Program-made: the position numbers and the translations under genes
IMG/VR virus record: IMGVR_UViG_3300034104_004920
Coordinates: 33,278-97,277 of that record
DNA from: a virus
DNA: 64,000 nucleotides
Reading direction: 5' to 3' (one strand)
Part shown: positions 42,746 to 49,959 of the stretch, piece by piece
Numbering within the stretch: position 1 is the stretch's first letter
Layout: each line of letters opens with the position of its first letter
The notes under the pieces: model-generated
Database searches by the model: none
What the model was told of the DNA's origin: nothing
The model's input: the letters and a program-made list of their open reading frames with translations, nothing else

Positions 42746-42821
42746 TGGCCCCCACTCTTAGATTCGAACTAAGCACGCCAGGCTCTTCAGGCCTGCGCTC
42801 TACCAACTGAGCTAAATGGGG
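42746..42821 (-). tRNA. tRNA-Phe (GAA)
   Basis: 76 nt with CCA. Loop CTGAAGA on CAGGC/GCCTG stem; acceptor CCCCATT/AGTGGGG. The ORF at 42812 ends inside its 5' acceptor strand. Confidence 0.95.
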
Positions 42822-43093
42822 ATAGAAGATACAAAACCTTCGCCTTCTGCTACAACACACATAATGTTATTGTCTGTTAAAACAAAAGTCCAGGTTTTAG
42901 TTGTTTTGTTCAAAAACAAACCGTATACAATCTCCTTTTTTTGTGACATCCAAACTGGAGATTCTTTGTACTTGGTTTGTAGTGCGTTAACTACTACATC
43001 GTGCTTGTCGCACTGTAGTGTGCTGTTTATTGTGACGGGATCAGCATATGCTAGATTTGCTGATAGTGCAAGCATTAAAAATGCTTTTTTCAT
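42812..43093 (-). CDS. periplasmic small protein
   Basis: 93 residues with a signal peptide (KKAFLMLALSANLAYADP, cleavage likely after AYA) and two Cys in the mature part. Beta-rich ending VLTDNNIMCVVAEGEG. The stop codon lies in the acceptor stem of tRNA-Phe. Function unknown. Confidence 0.6.
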   Translation of the reverse strand: MKKAFLMLALSANLAYADPVTINSTLQCDKHDVVVNALQTKYKESPVWMSQKKEIVYGLFLNKTTKTWTFVLTDNNIMCVVAEGEGFVSSIPI

Positions 43094-43102
43094 ATAATCC
43101 TT

Positions 43103-43177
43103 TGGTACATCCTGTAAGAATTGAACTCACGACCCTTTCCGTGTAAAGGAAACGCTCTACCACTGAGCTAAGGATGC
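43103..43177 (-). tRNA. tRNA-Val (TAC)
   Basis: 75 nt with CCA. Loop TTTACAC on TTTCC/GGAAA; D arm AGCTCAGTGGTAGAGC. Confidence 0.95.
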
Positions 43178-43178
43178 A

Positions 43179-43257
43179 TGGAGCGGGTAGGGAGAGTCGA
43201 ACTCCGCGTTAATCAGCTTGGAAGGCTGCTCCTGGCCCCTTCAGGTAGTCTACCCGC
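43179..43257 (-). tRNA. tRNA-Gly (TCC)
   Basis: 79 nt with CCA. Acceptor GCGGGTA/TACCCGC, loop CTTCCAA on CAGC/GCTG; the D loop is larger than usual (ACTACCTGAAGGGGCCAGG). Confidence 0.88.
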
Positions 43258-43347
43258 AGTTTTAGTTTGATACTACTACACAACTAACAAAATTGTGTTT
43301 TGAAATACCCCATACAATGAAGCTGGGCTTGTGTGGTGTTAGTACAA

Positions 43348-43587
43348 TCACAGTTGATGTACACCAGCACTGACGTCTTGATCTTCCAAGTAGGCAAGCA
43401 GAGTGTCTACTGCTTCGTCGTATTCCATGTTGGATACATCTGGTACAGTATCCATGTGGAAGTCTTCATCTTCCAAGAAGCCCAGAATTGCATCTACACC
43501 AGAAATGCAGTCGTCGTACACTTCGATTTGAACTTTACCGTCAATGTGATGATAAGCTGCAATTACAAAACTGTAAAGAGGTTCCAT
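43348..43587 (-). CDS. hypothetical acidic protein
   Basis: 79 residues, strongly acidic (DDCISGVDAILGFLEDEDFH; EYDEAVDTLLAYLEDQD). RBS aagga. Downstream of a promoter at 43619. Possible inhibitor or DNA mimic by charge alone; no evidence beyond composition. The 90 bases after it to tRNA-Gly hold nothing visible. Confidence 0.6.
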   Translation of the reverse strand: MEPLYSFVIAAYHHIDGKVQIEVYDDCISGVDAILGFLEDEDFHMDTVPDVSNMEYDEAVDTLLAYLEDQDVSAGVHQL

Positions 43588-43618
43588 TTGTTTGTTCCTT
43601 TGTTAGCGTTAAAAGAAT

Positions 43619-43647
43619 ATTTTACTTCAAAAACACAACACACTCAA
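43619..43647 (-). promoter_or_regulatory. sigma70-type promoter
   Basis: Minus-strand TTGAGT (43647-43642), 17 bp, TAAAAT (43624-43619), directly after the tRNA-Ser CCA end. Confidence 0.6.
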
Positions 43648-43661
43648 GATTAAAATTTTAT

Positions 43662-43754
43662 TGGAGGAAGCGGTGAGACTCGAACTCACACACCTTTTTC
43701 AAGGCCTTCTGTTTTCAAGACAGTTGCCGCTAGTCCAACTCGGCTAACGCTTCC
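43662..43754 (-). tRNA. tRNA-Ser (TGA)
   Basis: 93 nt, class II with a long variable arm (GGCCTTGAAAAAGGTG); loop CTTGAAA; CCA encoded. Confidence 0.95.
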
Positions 43755-43758
43755 TTTT

Positions 43759-44316
43759 TTATTTATTTGCTAATGGATTGTCGAGTGCTTTCTTTATTTT
43801 TTCATCCATTTCTTTTGACATTTTTCTAAGATCTTGATCAGTTTCACGATCTAGTTTATTCATTTCCATTCTTACAGATTTCATTTCTTGATCTACGTCG
43901 CGTTGACTTTGTTTTGCACTTCTTTCAACGTTATCTACAACGCCTTCTAGTCTGCGAATATCTGTTTTTAGATCGTTTTTAATGTTGTTTGTGTAGTCTG
44001 TGGCTTGGGCTACATTAGTCTCTATGCCATCTAGTTTTTTGTCTAGTACACTTAACTTTTCAGTTATAGCAGTTAGGTCTGGGGTAACATATTCTGCTAT
44101 TTTCTTTTTCATGTTTTGATAGTCTTTGTAGACCTCAAAAGCCCCATATAATCCGCCTAAAATACTACTTGCAAGTGTAAAAGCTACCATTAGTTTAGCT
44201 GGCGTAAACTCATATCCGCCAATACTGATTACAGTATCTTTGCTTGCGTATTTTTTGGCCGTTTTTTCAAGTTGTTCTATTTTTTGATCAAGATCTTTTG
44301 TCTCCGCCATTATCAA
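43759..44316 (-). CDS. membrane-anchored coiled-coil protein
   Basis: 185 residues: a TM helix near 47-65 (LMVAFTLASSILGGLYGAF), then a continuous coiled coil to the C-terminus (LDKKLDGIETNVAQATDYTN onward). Coupled by ATGA to the secreted protein at 44313. Suggests an envelope-spanning structure with its neighbours. Confidence 0.6.
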   Translation of the reverse strand: MIMAETKDLDQKIEQLEKTAKKYASKDTVISIGGYEFTPAKLMVAFTLASSILGGLYGAFEVYKDYQNMKKKIAEYVTPDLTAITEKLSVLDKKLDGIETNVAQATDYTNNIKNDLKTDIRRLEGVVDNVERSAKQSQRDVDQEMKSVRMEMNKLDRETDQDLRKMSKEMDEKIKKALDNPLANK

Positions 44317-45539
44317 TCTCCACGCCTGAACTGTATATCTACTAGTTCCTGCCAGCGGTTTTCTTGTGCGCCACCTAGTGTTCTTTGTGCGCTTCTGTTG
44401 TCGATTGTTCTTTGATTTCTATATACCTCTCGTACTGGATAAAAAGGAATGTCTTTTAAGACCAAAGCACTGTAGTTTGAAAAGCCAGTTGGTATAACCT
44501 GAAAAGCACTAACCTCTGGTCCGCCTACAATTTCTTGCGGTGAATTAACCGCCAGTGGTTGTTGTTTTTCTGTTGTTTGAGTAGGTTTAGGTGCAACATT
44601 CTGTATTAAAACTACTGGATTTTCTTTTTGTTCTTGTACTACTACTTCTTGCTGAACAACCACTCTAGTATTTTCTGTTACCCTGCTTGCTACCACATTT
44701 TGTTGCGTTGCGCGCTGCAGTGCTGTTGGTACAATCTCTGTGGCTTCTACTGCAGTGGTTCTACCACAAATCTGTGGGTTTGTACTACAATTCTTTTCTA
44801 AAAGTGCTCTGGAGTATCCGGGGCACTGTGTGCTGTATAGTGGGTCTAAGTTACATTGTTGAGACAAATAGGCAGCATTGTAGTTTTTACAAGAAACATT
44901 GTATACTGGGTTAAAGTCGCACTGCTGTAGTGGATCGTAGTAGTAACTAAAATCTTTTAGCTCTGTGTTATTTCCATAGCTTCTAAACCAGTTTTTATAT
45001 TCATATTTACTTAAGTCACCGCTGTAACCTATTGTAACTGGCTGGCGAGATAACGACACAGAGTTGTATCTAAACTCAAAACTGTTGTTATTCCACAACT
45101 GTACTTCAAAGCTGTTTTTTCTAACAGGATTACGATATTCCATCATATCGTACCAGCCTATTACTACATTGTCGGTCCCCAGTCTTATATAAGGACTTTT
45201 GTTGTTAGACACTAAGTCTGTCCAAAGTGGAAACAATGTGTAATTGTACTGAGAATCCAGGTTTTTATTTAATACCTGCGGCCAATACCCGGGCCTTATG
45301 TTTTCATTAAAACTAACAATGCCATTGGTATTTACTGCAACAGTATTAAAATTTCTTCCGAAAAACTGAAAGCTAAAAGGCAGTGTTATAGGACCACTGG
45401 TACCCTCGTCACTTAAGTTGAGTGGCGTTCCTGTTTTTCGTATGTCTAATAGTGGATTAGTGCTGTGAAAAGTCTGAGCACTAGAACAGCCAACCCATGA
45501 TCCTAGTAAACAAGCCAGGACTGTTACTTGTTTTTTCAT
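44313..45539 (-). CDS. secreted Cys-rich protein with nidogen-like N-terminal domain
   Basis: 408 residues. Signal peptide (VTVLACLLGSWVGCSSAQ, with a lipobox-like VGC). Residues about 35-190 (LPFSFQFFGRNFNTVAVNTN, GIVSFN, TLFPLWTDL) have a beta-sandwich pattern like NIDO/PEP-CTERM exported domains. About 205-262 has Cys repeats of the form C-x-x-(N/D)P-x-Y-x-x-x-C-x-x-Y. The C-terminal third is low-complexity. Exported to the periplasm or outer membrane; purpose in a phage unclear. Confidence 0.6.
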   Translation of the reverse strand: MKKQVTVLACLLGSWVGCSSAQTFHSTNPLLDIRKTGTPLNLSDEGTSGPITLPFSFQFFGRNFNTVAVNTNGIVSFNENIRPGYWPQVLNKNLDSQYNYTLFPLWTDLVSNNKSPYIRLGTDNVVIGWYDMMEYRNPVRKNSFEVQLWNNNSFEFRYNSVSLSRQPVTIGYSGDLSKYEYKNWFRSYGNNTELKDFSYYYDPLQQCDFNPVYNVSCKNYNAAYLSQQCNLDPLYSTQCPGYSRALLEKNCSTNPQICGRTTAVEATEIVPTALQRATQQNVVASRVTENTRVVVQQEVVVQEQKENPVVLIQNVAPKPTQTTEKQQPLAVNSPQEIVGGPEVSAFQVIPTGFSNYSALVLKDIPFYPVREVYRNQRTIDNRSAQRTLGGAQENRWQELVDIQFRRGD

Positions 45540-46119
45540 TTTGTGTGTCCTTGTTCAAGACTGGTTTTTGATGTGGATTGTTAGTCCACAAGACCTTGGC
45601 TTGGTCGCCTATTTTTCCATCATACGGACAAGGAGTGCCTGCTTCCCACATGGCATCAAACACTCGTCTGTCTTGACACAACAGTGTAACAGCTGCCACT
45701 TTCATTCCCATGTCGAATAGCGTTTTGCTCAGCTTTAGTCGTTCACAGTTTAGATCTCGCACAGTACTACCACTGCTCAATCCCAACACCTGAGTTTGCA
45801 TTGCACCGCCTGTTCCTGTAGCGCATAAATCTGGGTTACCGCCACTCATCATGCTTGGCGCAACAGCCGTTGGCGGAGGCTGGATTATTTTTTGCACAGT
45901 ATCGTTTTTGTTGGTACTTTCTTGTACAACACTGCTTTGATTTATATTTGTATTTGTGCTGGTAGTATTTCCGTTATTTGTGCTAGTAATAACACTAGTA
46001 GTTGTATTTGTAGTATTTGTATTTGTGTCTAACAGACTCTTATTGTCGTAGACGGTTTGCCCAAACACATAAAAGCTGCTAATGCAAAGCATTGCAGCTA
46101 CAATTTTTGTCTTTAACAT
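45481..46119 (-). CDS. secreted Asn/Thr-rich protein
   Basis: 212 residues from ATG 46119 (RBS ggagc); the longer ORF to 46167 lies in tRNA-Trp. Signal peptide (KIVAAMLCISSFYVFGQ), a low-complexity Asn/Thr linker (residues about 30-70), then a conserved-looking Cys-containing domain (LNCERLKLSKTLFDM, LLCQDRRVFDAMW). Its end overlaps the next gene by 59 bp. With the genes at 44313 and 43759 it forms an exported module. Confidence 0.6.
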   Translation of the reverse strand: MLKTKIVAAMLCISSFYVFGQTVYDNKSLLDTNTNTTNTTTSVITSTNNGNTTSTNTNINQSSVVQESTNKNDTVQKIIQPPPTAVAPSMMSGGNPDLCATGTGGAMQTQVLGLSSGSTVRDLNCERLKLSKTLFDMGMKVAAVTLLCQDRRVFDAMWEAGTPCPYDGKIGDQAKVLWTNNPHQKPVLNKDTQNEKTSNSPGLFTRIMGWLF

Positions 46120-46132
46120 TACTGCTCCTAAT

Positions 46133-46207
46133 TGGGTTCCCATTACGGACTCGAACCGCAACTCCAAGGTTTTGGAGACCTGGCGACTACCACTATCTTA
46201 ATGGGAA
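46133..46207 (-). tRNA. tRNA-Trp (CCA)
   Basis: 75 nt with encoded CCA. Loop CTCCAAA on AGGT/ACCT; acceptor TTCCCAT/ATGGGAA; discriminator base C is unusual. Confidence 0.92.
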
Positions 46208-46384
46208 TCAGACAATCAATTCGCTATACTGTGGAAAAAATAAACTGGTCTTGTGTACCCAACTTATAACTCTTGCATTGGTTCTAGGGTCGTGATACAC
46301 TATTTGATAGGTGTCGCTAAATCTGTTTAAGATTTCACACCCAACTGTTAGTCCACTAGGAGTTTTATATATTACTTCAGGCAT
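46208..46384 (-). CDS. small hypothetical protein
   Basis: 58 residues, MPEVIYKTPSGLTVGCEILN then a beta-rich DTYQIVYHDPRTNARVIS. It overlaps the rubredoxin gene by 8 bp and ends one base before tRNA-Trp. Function unknown. Confidence 0.5.
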   Translation of the reverse strand: MPEVIYKTPSGLTVGCEILNRFSDTYQIVYHDPRTNARVISWVHKTSLFFPQYSELIV

Positions 46385-46535
46385 ATCTGTTTAGTTCAAT
46401 TTGTACAAACTCTTCTTTTGCTGAACCGCAGTGTGGACAGTTCCAGTACTTGGGTAGTTGTTCCCAGCTCATGCCTGTATCTTCTTCGTCGTATAAATAC
46501 TCACACACTGTACACACCCAATTGTGGTTTTCCAT
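46377..46535 (-). CDS. rubredoxin
   Basis: 52 residues, the normal rubredoxin length, from ATG 46535 with aagga RBS. Two Cys pairs: VCTVCEYLYD near 7-16 and NCPHCGSAK near 32-40, spaced as required for one Fe(Cys)4 centre, plus the aromatic WEQLP. A one-electron carrier; the partner may be an oxidoreductase of the host or phage. Confidence 0.88.
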   Translation of the reverse strand: MENHNWVCTVCEYLYDEEDTGMSWEQLPKYWNCPHCGSAKEEFVQIELNRYA

Positions 46536-46552
46536 TTTAAATTCCTTTTTGT

Positions 46553-46630
46553 TGGAACACAGGGTGAGATTCGAACTCACGAATCAACGGGTTTGCAATC
46601 CGCGCCATTGGACCGCTCTGGTACCTGTGT
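46553..46630 (-). tRNA. tRNA-Cys (GCA)
   Basis: 78 nt, CCA encoded. Loop TTGCAAA, acceptor ACACAGG/CCTGTGT, T arm GAGTTCGAATCTC. Confidence 0.93.
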
Positions 46631-46640
46631 ATTAATTATT

Positions 46641-46729
46641 TGGCGGAAGTAGTAGGACTCGAACCTACGCGCCCCTATTAAGGACGACAGTTTAGCAAAC
46701 TGCTGGTTTAACCACTCACCCATACTTCC
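46641..46729 (-). tRNA. tRNA-Ser (GCT)
   Basis: 89 nt class II; loop TTGCTAA on CAGT/ACTG; variable arm GTCCTTAATAGGGGC; CCA encoded. Confidence 0.94.
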
Positions 46730-46875
46730 TTAGTAAAAGACTCTAGAATGTGTTTAAGAGAATGCACTTCTCTCCAAAACTGGAACCACACCAACCACGA
46801 TATGGTATTTTGGATACTGTTTCACCGTTCTAGATCGGCTGCTGGTAAGGCACTTTGTCTCACATCTTTTACTAA
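46730..46875 (-). ncRNA. inverted-repeat-closed RNA between tRNA-Asn and tRNA-Ser
   Basis: Perfect 11-bp repeat (46730-46740 with 46865-46875) whose 3' arm directly abuts the first base of tRNA-Ser and whose 5' arm begins five bases after the CCA of tRNA-Asn. Inside are TCTAGAA/TTCTAGA and AGAGAA/TTCTCT stems. tRNA end-processing would release it as a free RNA of about 150 nt. Confidence 0.6.
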
Positions 46876-46880
46876 AGAAC

Positions 46881-46955
46881 TGGCTCCCCCGGGATGGATC
46901 GAACATCCGACCAATTGATTAACAGTCAACTGCTCTACCGCTGAGCTACAGGGGA
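46881..46955 (-). tRNA. tRNA-Asn (GTT)
   Basis: 75 nt, CCA encoded. Loop CTGTTAA on GTTGA/TCAAT; acceptor TCCCCTG/CGGGGGA. Confidence 0.95.
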
Positions 46956-46960
46956 ATATT

Positions 46961-47146
46961 TTATGGTCTACTGTGGATTATATAGTCTTTTACAACATCT
47001 GGATCTACATCCCACTGTTGTAGTGGAGTGAGCAATCCAAAAGCTACGTTTGGTGAATTCCACCAGTTGTCGCACAACAGCTTACTGCCTAAAATATAGT
47101 ACACTGCGAGCTGATATACTGAAGGAATTTGTGTTATAGTTGTCAT
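46961..47146 (-). CDS. hypothetical protein
   Basis: 61 residues from ATG 47146, coupled (ATGA) to the deaminase stop. VYQLAVYYILGSKLLCDNWW and WDVDPDVVKDYIIHSR. Aromatic-rich. Unknown family. Confidence 0.55.
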   Translation of the reverse strand: MTTITQIPSVYQLAVYYILGSKLLCDNWWNSPNVAFGLLTPLQQWDVDPDVVKDYIIHSRP

Positions 47147-47451
47147 GTGTGGTCTACAATTTTGATGCCGGCGGCAGAGATGGCACTGCAACAGATACTA
47201 CACGGCTTTGCTGGGGCCGGAGAACCGTCTTCCAAGAACCGAAAAATCTTCATGCTATGTGCTTTAGATAAGTCTTTACACAAAGTAATAGCATGGACTT
47301 CGGCATGAAGATACATTTTGTACGGTTCTCCGGTTTTAACAGCGTGATGAGCCTGAAGTGGATGTGTTTTGACGTAACTGTTTTTACCAATGCTCAACAC
47401 ACGTCCACGACGGTCATAGATTATTGCAGTGATCTTGTATTGCTTCGACAT
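47143..47451 (-). CDS. cytidine/deoxycytidylate deaminase-like enzyme
   Basis: 102 residues. HAEVHAI near 50 (zinc His and catalytic Glu) and KPCSICCSAI near 81 (PCxxC zinc ligands) are the deaminase core; short for the family. If it acts on dCMP it would feed dUMP to ThyX. A promoter leaves only seven bases before the ATG, so its mRNA is probably leaderless. Confidence 0.82.
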   Translation of the reverse strand: MSKQYKITAIIYDRRGRVLSIGKNSYVKTHPLQAHHAVKTGEPYKMYLHAEVHAITLCKDLSKAHSMKIFRFLEDGSPAPAKPCSICCSAISAAGIKIVDHT

Positions 47452-47458
47452 AGACTAT

Positions 47459-47487
47459 ATTATAGCCTAGTGTGCGTTGTTTTTCAA
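47459..47487 (-). promoter_or_regulatory. sigma70-type promoter predicting a leaderless mRNA
   Basis: Minus-strand TTGAAA (47487-47482), 17 bp, TATAAT (47464-47459); ATG at 47451. The -35 overlaps the upstream A/T box (CTCAGACTTGAAA). Confidence 0.8.
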
Positions 47488-47658
47488 GTCTGAGTTTTTG
47501 ACTTCTTTTGTGCAACTATCACAGGAGTTGTCAAACTCTTTATTTTCTCGTGCGTGAACGGCACGTTCTGCTGCTTTGCAAGCCTCCAGTGTGTCAAACA
47601 CACAACGGCCCTTTTCACCATACTTGTACTTGTTGTTATTGCATTTATAGCACGGCAT
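47467..47658 (-). CDS. small zinc-binding protein
   Basis: 63 residues with PCYKCNNNKYKYGEKGRC and DNSCDSC: five or six Cys in CxxC pairs, suggesting one zinc site. Overlaps the metallophosphoesterase end. Function unknown. Confidence 0.55.
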   Translation of the reverse strand: MPCYKCNNNKYKYGEKGRCVFDTLEACKAAERAVHARENKEFDNSCDSCTKEVKNSDLKNNAH

Positions 47659-48169
47659 GTTCTAGTTCTTTCTTTAAAGAGTTCCACTCCACTGGAACGT
47701 AGTCAACACACTCCACACTTACATTGTAGTATTTTGGGTGTGTGTTGCCACTGCTATCCAACACTCGGCGATGATGTAGATGACCGTGAATGTTGTATTT
47801 CCAACGGTAAAGATTGCTTTCATGCACTGGAATGTGTGACAGCAAACAATCTTCTAAGACATGGTAACCACGAATGTCATCAAAGTAGGGCACATAGTCG
47901 TTCAGCTTGAAAATGTCGTGGTTGCCCTTGATTAACACTTTGCGGCCGTTTAAACGACTTAAAATCTTCAATGCTTTGCGGTTGATGACCACATCGCCTA
48001 GATGATAGACACGATCTTTGGGCGACACCACAGAATTCCAATTCTTCACCAAATCCTCGTCCATGGAGTCCGCGTTATTCCAGGGGCGTAGTTTTGTGTT
48101 GTCGTCTCGCAAAAAGTTACACACACCTTGGTGGCCAAAGTGTGTGTCTGAGATCAAAAAGGTTTTCAT
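47645..48169 (-). CDS. metallophosphoesterase
   Basis: 174 residues of calcineurin-like phosphoesterase: LISDTHFGHQGV at the N-terminus, YHLGDVVIN near 56, LIKGNHDIF near 80, LLSHIPVHE near 110 and NIHGHLHHRRV near 125. Two-metal enzyme; phage and bacterial relatives hydrolyse phosphodiesters or nucleotides. Substrate unknown. Overlaps the next upstream gene by 4 bp. Confidence 0.85.
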   Translation of the reverse strand: MKTFLISDTHFGHQGVCNFLRDDNTKLRPWNNADSMDEDLVKNWNSVVSPKDRVYHLGDVVINRKALKILSRLNGRKVLIKGNHDIFKLNDYVPYFDDIRGYHVLEDCLLSHIPVHESNLYRWKYNIHGHLHHRRVLDSSGNTHPKYYNVSVECVDYVPVEWNSLKKELEHAVL

Positions 48170-48531
48170 GACTTATTCAAGTAAAAGTCTGTTGCTGCCG
48201 CAGCCGGATTTTCAACACCACAGTGTGCTGCAAAATGTTCTAACAATTCGCGTTCGTGTGATGCGTCGTAGATCGAATTGTGGATTGCCAAGTACCCTGC
48301 ATCTTGTGCAGCTGCATAGGCTTCGGGTCCGAAACCAAAGATTTCATACAACACATAACGATATGTTCCGCCGTCCTCAATCTCACCTTTGTAAATTCGG
48401 CGTGAGACTGCACAAAAAGCAGCCAACTGCTGTGAAGGTGTTAACGAATTCCAATAGGCCTCTTGTTCATTTTCGAGTTCTTTCATGGCCTCTGTATAAA
48501 GTCTGGAAAGGTTGTCGAATTCTGCGTTCAT
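48166..48531 (-). CDS. hypothetical helical protein
   Basis: 121 residues from ATG 48531 (ATGA coupling). EAMKELENEQEAYWNSLTPS, FGFGPEAYAAAQDAGYLAIH. Alanine/aromatic-rich helices. No family recognised. Confidence 0.6.
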   Translation of the reverse strand: MNAEFDNLSRLYTEAMKELENEQEAYWNSLTPSQQLAAFCAVSRRIYKGEIEDGGTYRYVLYEIFGFGPEAYAAAQDAGYLAIHNSIYDASHERELLEHFAAHCGVENPAAAATDFYLNKS

Positions 48532-48848
48532 ACCAGTGTGCTCCAGTCTGTTGTGTGTGGTAGGACTTCTACTTTTGAACCAGCTGCTACTGCGCCCTTG
48601 ATTAGGAATTCCAGCTGAGAAACACCCCAACTACTTAAACCATAGGATTGAAGATTACACAAGTACTGAGACCCACTGTTACCGTGAAATAACACGCACC
48701 CATCACTCACTTCGAGAGACGCAATACCTGAGTTCAACTGCCAGTTATTGCCTCCCATGTAGCCACCATACCAAACTCCAAAAACTTTGTAGACAGTTTT
48801 GTTTTCTGTTTCAATCTTCAGGACAACCCAGCGATCTGGAATATTCAT
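48528..48848 (-). CDS. hypothetical protein
   Basis: 106 residues from ATG 48848 (RBS gagga); the longer ORF enters the tRNA-like gene. Beta-rich: DRWVVLKIETENKTVYKVFG, GYMGGNNWQLNSGIASLEVS. This pattern is common in small phage hypothetical proteins. Function unknown. Confidence 0.6.
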   Translation of the reverse strand: MNIPDRWVVLKIETENKTVYKVFGVWYGGYMGGNNWQLNSGIASLEVSDGCVLFHGNSGSQYLCNLQSYGLSSWGVSQLEFLIKGAVAAGSKVEVLPHTTDWSTLV

Positions 48849-48863
48849 TTTTTCCTCTGTTAG

Positions 48864-48966
48864 TGGTAGGAGAGGTGGGAATCGAACCCACATTACTCCG
48901 CCTTATCTAGACGGTGCTCTACGAGTTTATAAGGCTCGCCCTTAGGCCAATATTAGCAACTCTCCC
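48864..48966 (-). tRNA. aberrant tRNA-Ile-like gene (GAT) with enlarged D arm
   Basis: 103 nt with canonical acceptor (GGGAGAG/CTCTCCT), T arm (GTGGG TTCGATT CCCAC) and encoded CCA. The anticodon stem CCGTC/GGCGG holds TAGATAA (A at position 33 instead of U). The segment between acceptor and anticodon arm is about 45 nt instead of 19, with a TAAGG/CCTTA hairpin. A normal tRNA-Ile lies 220 bp upstream, so this may be a decayed or repurposed copy. Confidence 0.65.
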
Positions 48967-49055
48967 ATAAGTTAGCATACATTAAAATATCCTTCAGTAA
49001 TTGCAATACTATCTCCCGTTTGCATCGGGCGGAATATTTGTATGCTAACTTATGG
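48965..49055 (-). ncRNA. inverted-repeat-closed RNA element
   Basis: Perfect 16-bp repeat (48965-48980 with 49040-49055). Its 3' arm includes the first two bases of the aberrant tRNA. Inner stems CCCG/CGGG and AAATATTCC/GGATATTT. No ORF. Confidence 0.6.
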
Positions 49056-49057
49056 AA

Positions 49058-49180
49058 AGAAAGCGGTCTACTATTACACGCTGGTTACACTGTCCAGTCG
49101 TTACCGTTACGCTAGTGAGGCATCCTAGTCGCCAGTAATAGCATTATAGGTTCAGCAGAATTATCCTGCAACCGCTTTCT
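49058..49180 (-). ncRNA. inverted-repeat-closed multibranched RNA element
   Basis: 10-bp outer stem (49058-49067 with 49171-49180), inner CTATTAC/GTAATAG stem and a GCAGGATAATTCTGC hairpin. It starts five bases after the CCA of tRNA-Ile (GAT) and runs into the element at 48965. Confidence 0.6.
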
Positions 49181-49184
49181 TGTC

Positions 49185-49260
49185 TGGTAGGAAAGAGTGG
49201 GATCGAACCACTGACCTATGCTTTATCAAAACATTGCTCTACCAACTGAGCTACTTTCCC
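49185..49260 (-). tRNA. tRNA-Ile (GAT)
   Basis: 76 nt, CCA encoded. Loop TTGATAA on ATGTT/AGCAT; D arm AGCTCAGTTGGTAGAGC. Confidence 0.95.
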
Positions 49261-49269
49261 TTAGTTCTG

Positions 49270-49341
49270 CAGGGGATGATGGACTCGAACCACCGAATGC
49301 TTGAATCAAAATCAAGAGCCTTACCGCTTGGCCAATCCCCT
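49270..49341 (-). tRNA. tRNA-Gln (TTG)
   Basis: 72 nt without a full CCA (GCA follows), so the host must add the tail. Loop TTTTGAT on CTTGA/TCAAG; acceptor AGGGGAT/ATCCCCT. Confidence 0.93.
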
Positions 49342-49552
49342 ATAGAATTCGTATTTCGTCGATGCGGTTCCAGGCAATCCAAGCTGTACTGCAGGTGCTT
49401 TCAATGTATTTTAGATCACGAATGCTGCAGTATGGACCGCCAATGATTTTGAAATCTTTTCCAGCCCTCCAGTCTGATAATGCTTCTTCTGCAGAATCGT
49501 AAATCTTTCCGTAACTCGGAAGAAGTACCATTGGTCCCATTGCAAAGTTCAT
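49340..49552 (-). CDS. small hypothetical protein
   Basis: 70 residues: GKIYDSAEEALSDWRAGKDF and IRDLKYIESTCSTAW. The stop overlaps the first base of tRNA-Gln. This 'DWxxGKDFKI' type is common among small phage proteins. Unknown role; coupled to the gene at 49549. Confidence 0.6.
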   Translation of the reverse strand: MNFAMGPMVLLPSYGKIYDSAEEALSDWRAGKDFKIIGGPYCSIRDLKYIESTCSTAWIAWNRIDEIRIL

Positions 49553-49851
49553 AGATCTTCAATCTTTGTTAAGGTCTTTACTTTGTGACCAACAATGGTA
49601 TCTGTTGGTTCGTACTTGTCGCCGGTTTTCTGGTATACCCTGATCAATGCACCGGGATCTTCTGGTGTGCCGGTGATTTTGAAACTAGAGCCTGGAATTT
49701 GTTCTTCTCCGGAGTTAATGATTTTGGTGATCTTGCCGCGAGCAGTACCTCCGCTCGAATTCCAGCTAACGCTGTCTCCTCGTTTAACACTACCGGGTTT
49801 TGCTTTTTCTAGCAGTTCTACTACTGCTTTGTAGAAGGTGGAAGCACTCAT
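49549..49851 (-). CDS. TUDOR-like (DUF2945/hypervirulence-associated type) protein
   Basis: 100 residues. The core KRGDSVSWNSSGGTARGKIT with later GDKYEPTDTIVGHKV matches the small SH3/Tudor-like domain of the DUF2945 type. Helical N-terminus (TFYKAVVELLEKAKPG). Function of the family is not established. Confidence 0.6.
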   Translation of the reverse strand: MSASTFYKAVVELLEKAKPGSVKRGDSVSWNSSGGTARGKITKIINSGEEQIPGSSFKITGTPEDPGALIRVYQKTGDKYEPTDTIVGHKVKTLTKIEDL

Positions 49852-49871
49852 AAGTGTCCTTTATGTGGTTT

Positions 49872-49947
49872 TGGTGGAACGTGCGGGGTTCGAACCCACG
49901 ACCAATAGATTAAAAGTCTACTGCTCTACCAACTGAGCTAACGTTCC
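49872..49947 (-). tRNA. tRNA-Lys (TTT)
   Basis: 76 nt, CCA encoded. Loop CTTTTAA on GTAGA/TCTAT; acceptor GGAACGT/ACGTTCC. Confidence 0.95.
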
Positions 49948-49959
49948 ATTTAAAACATT

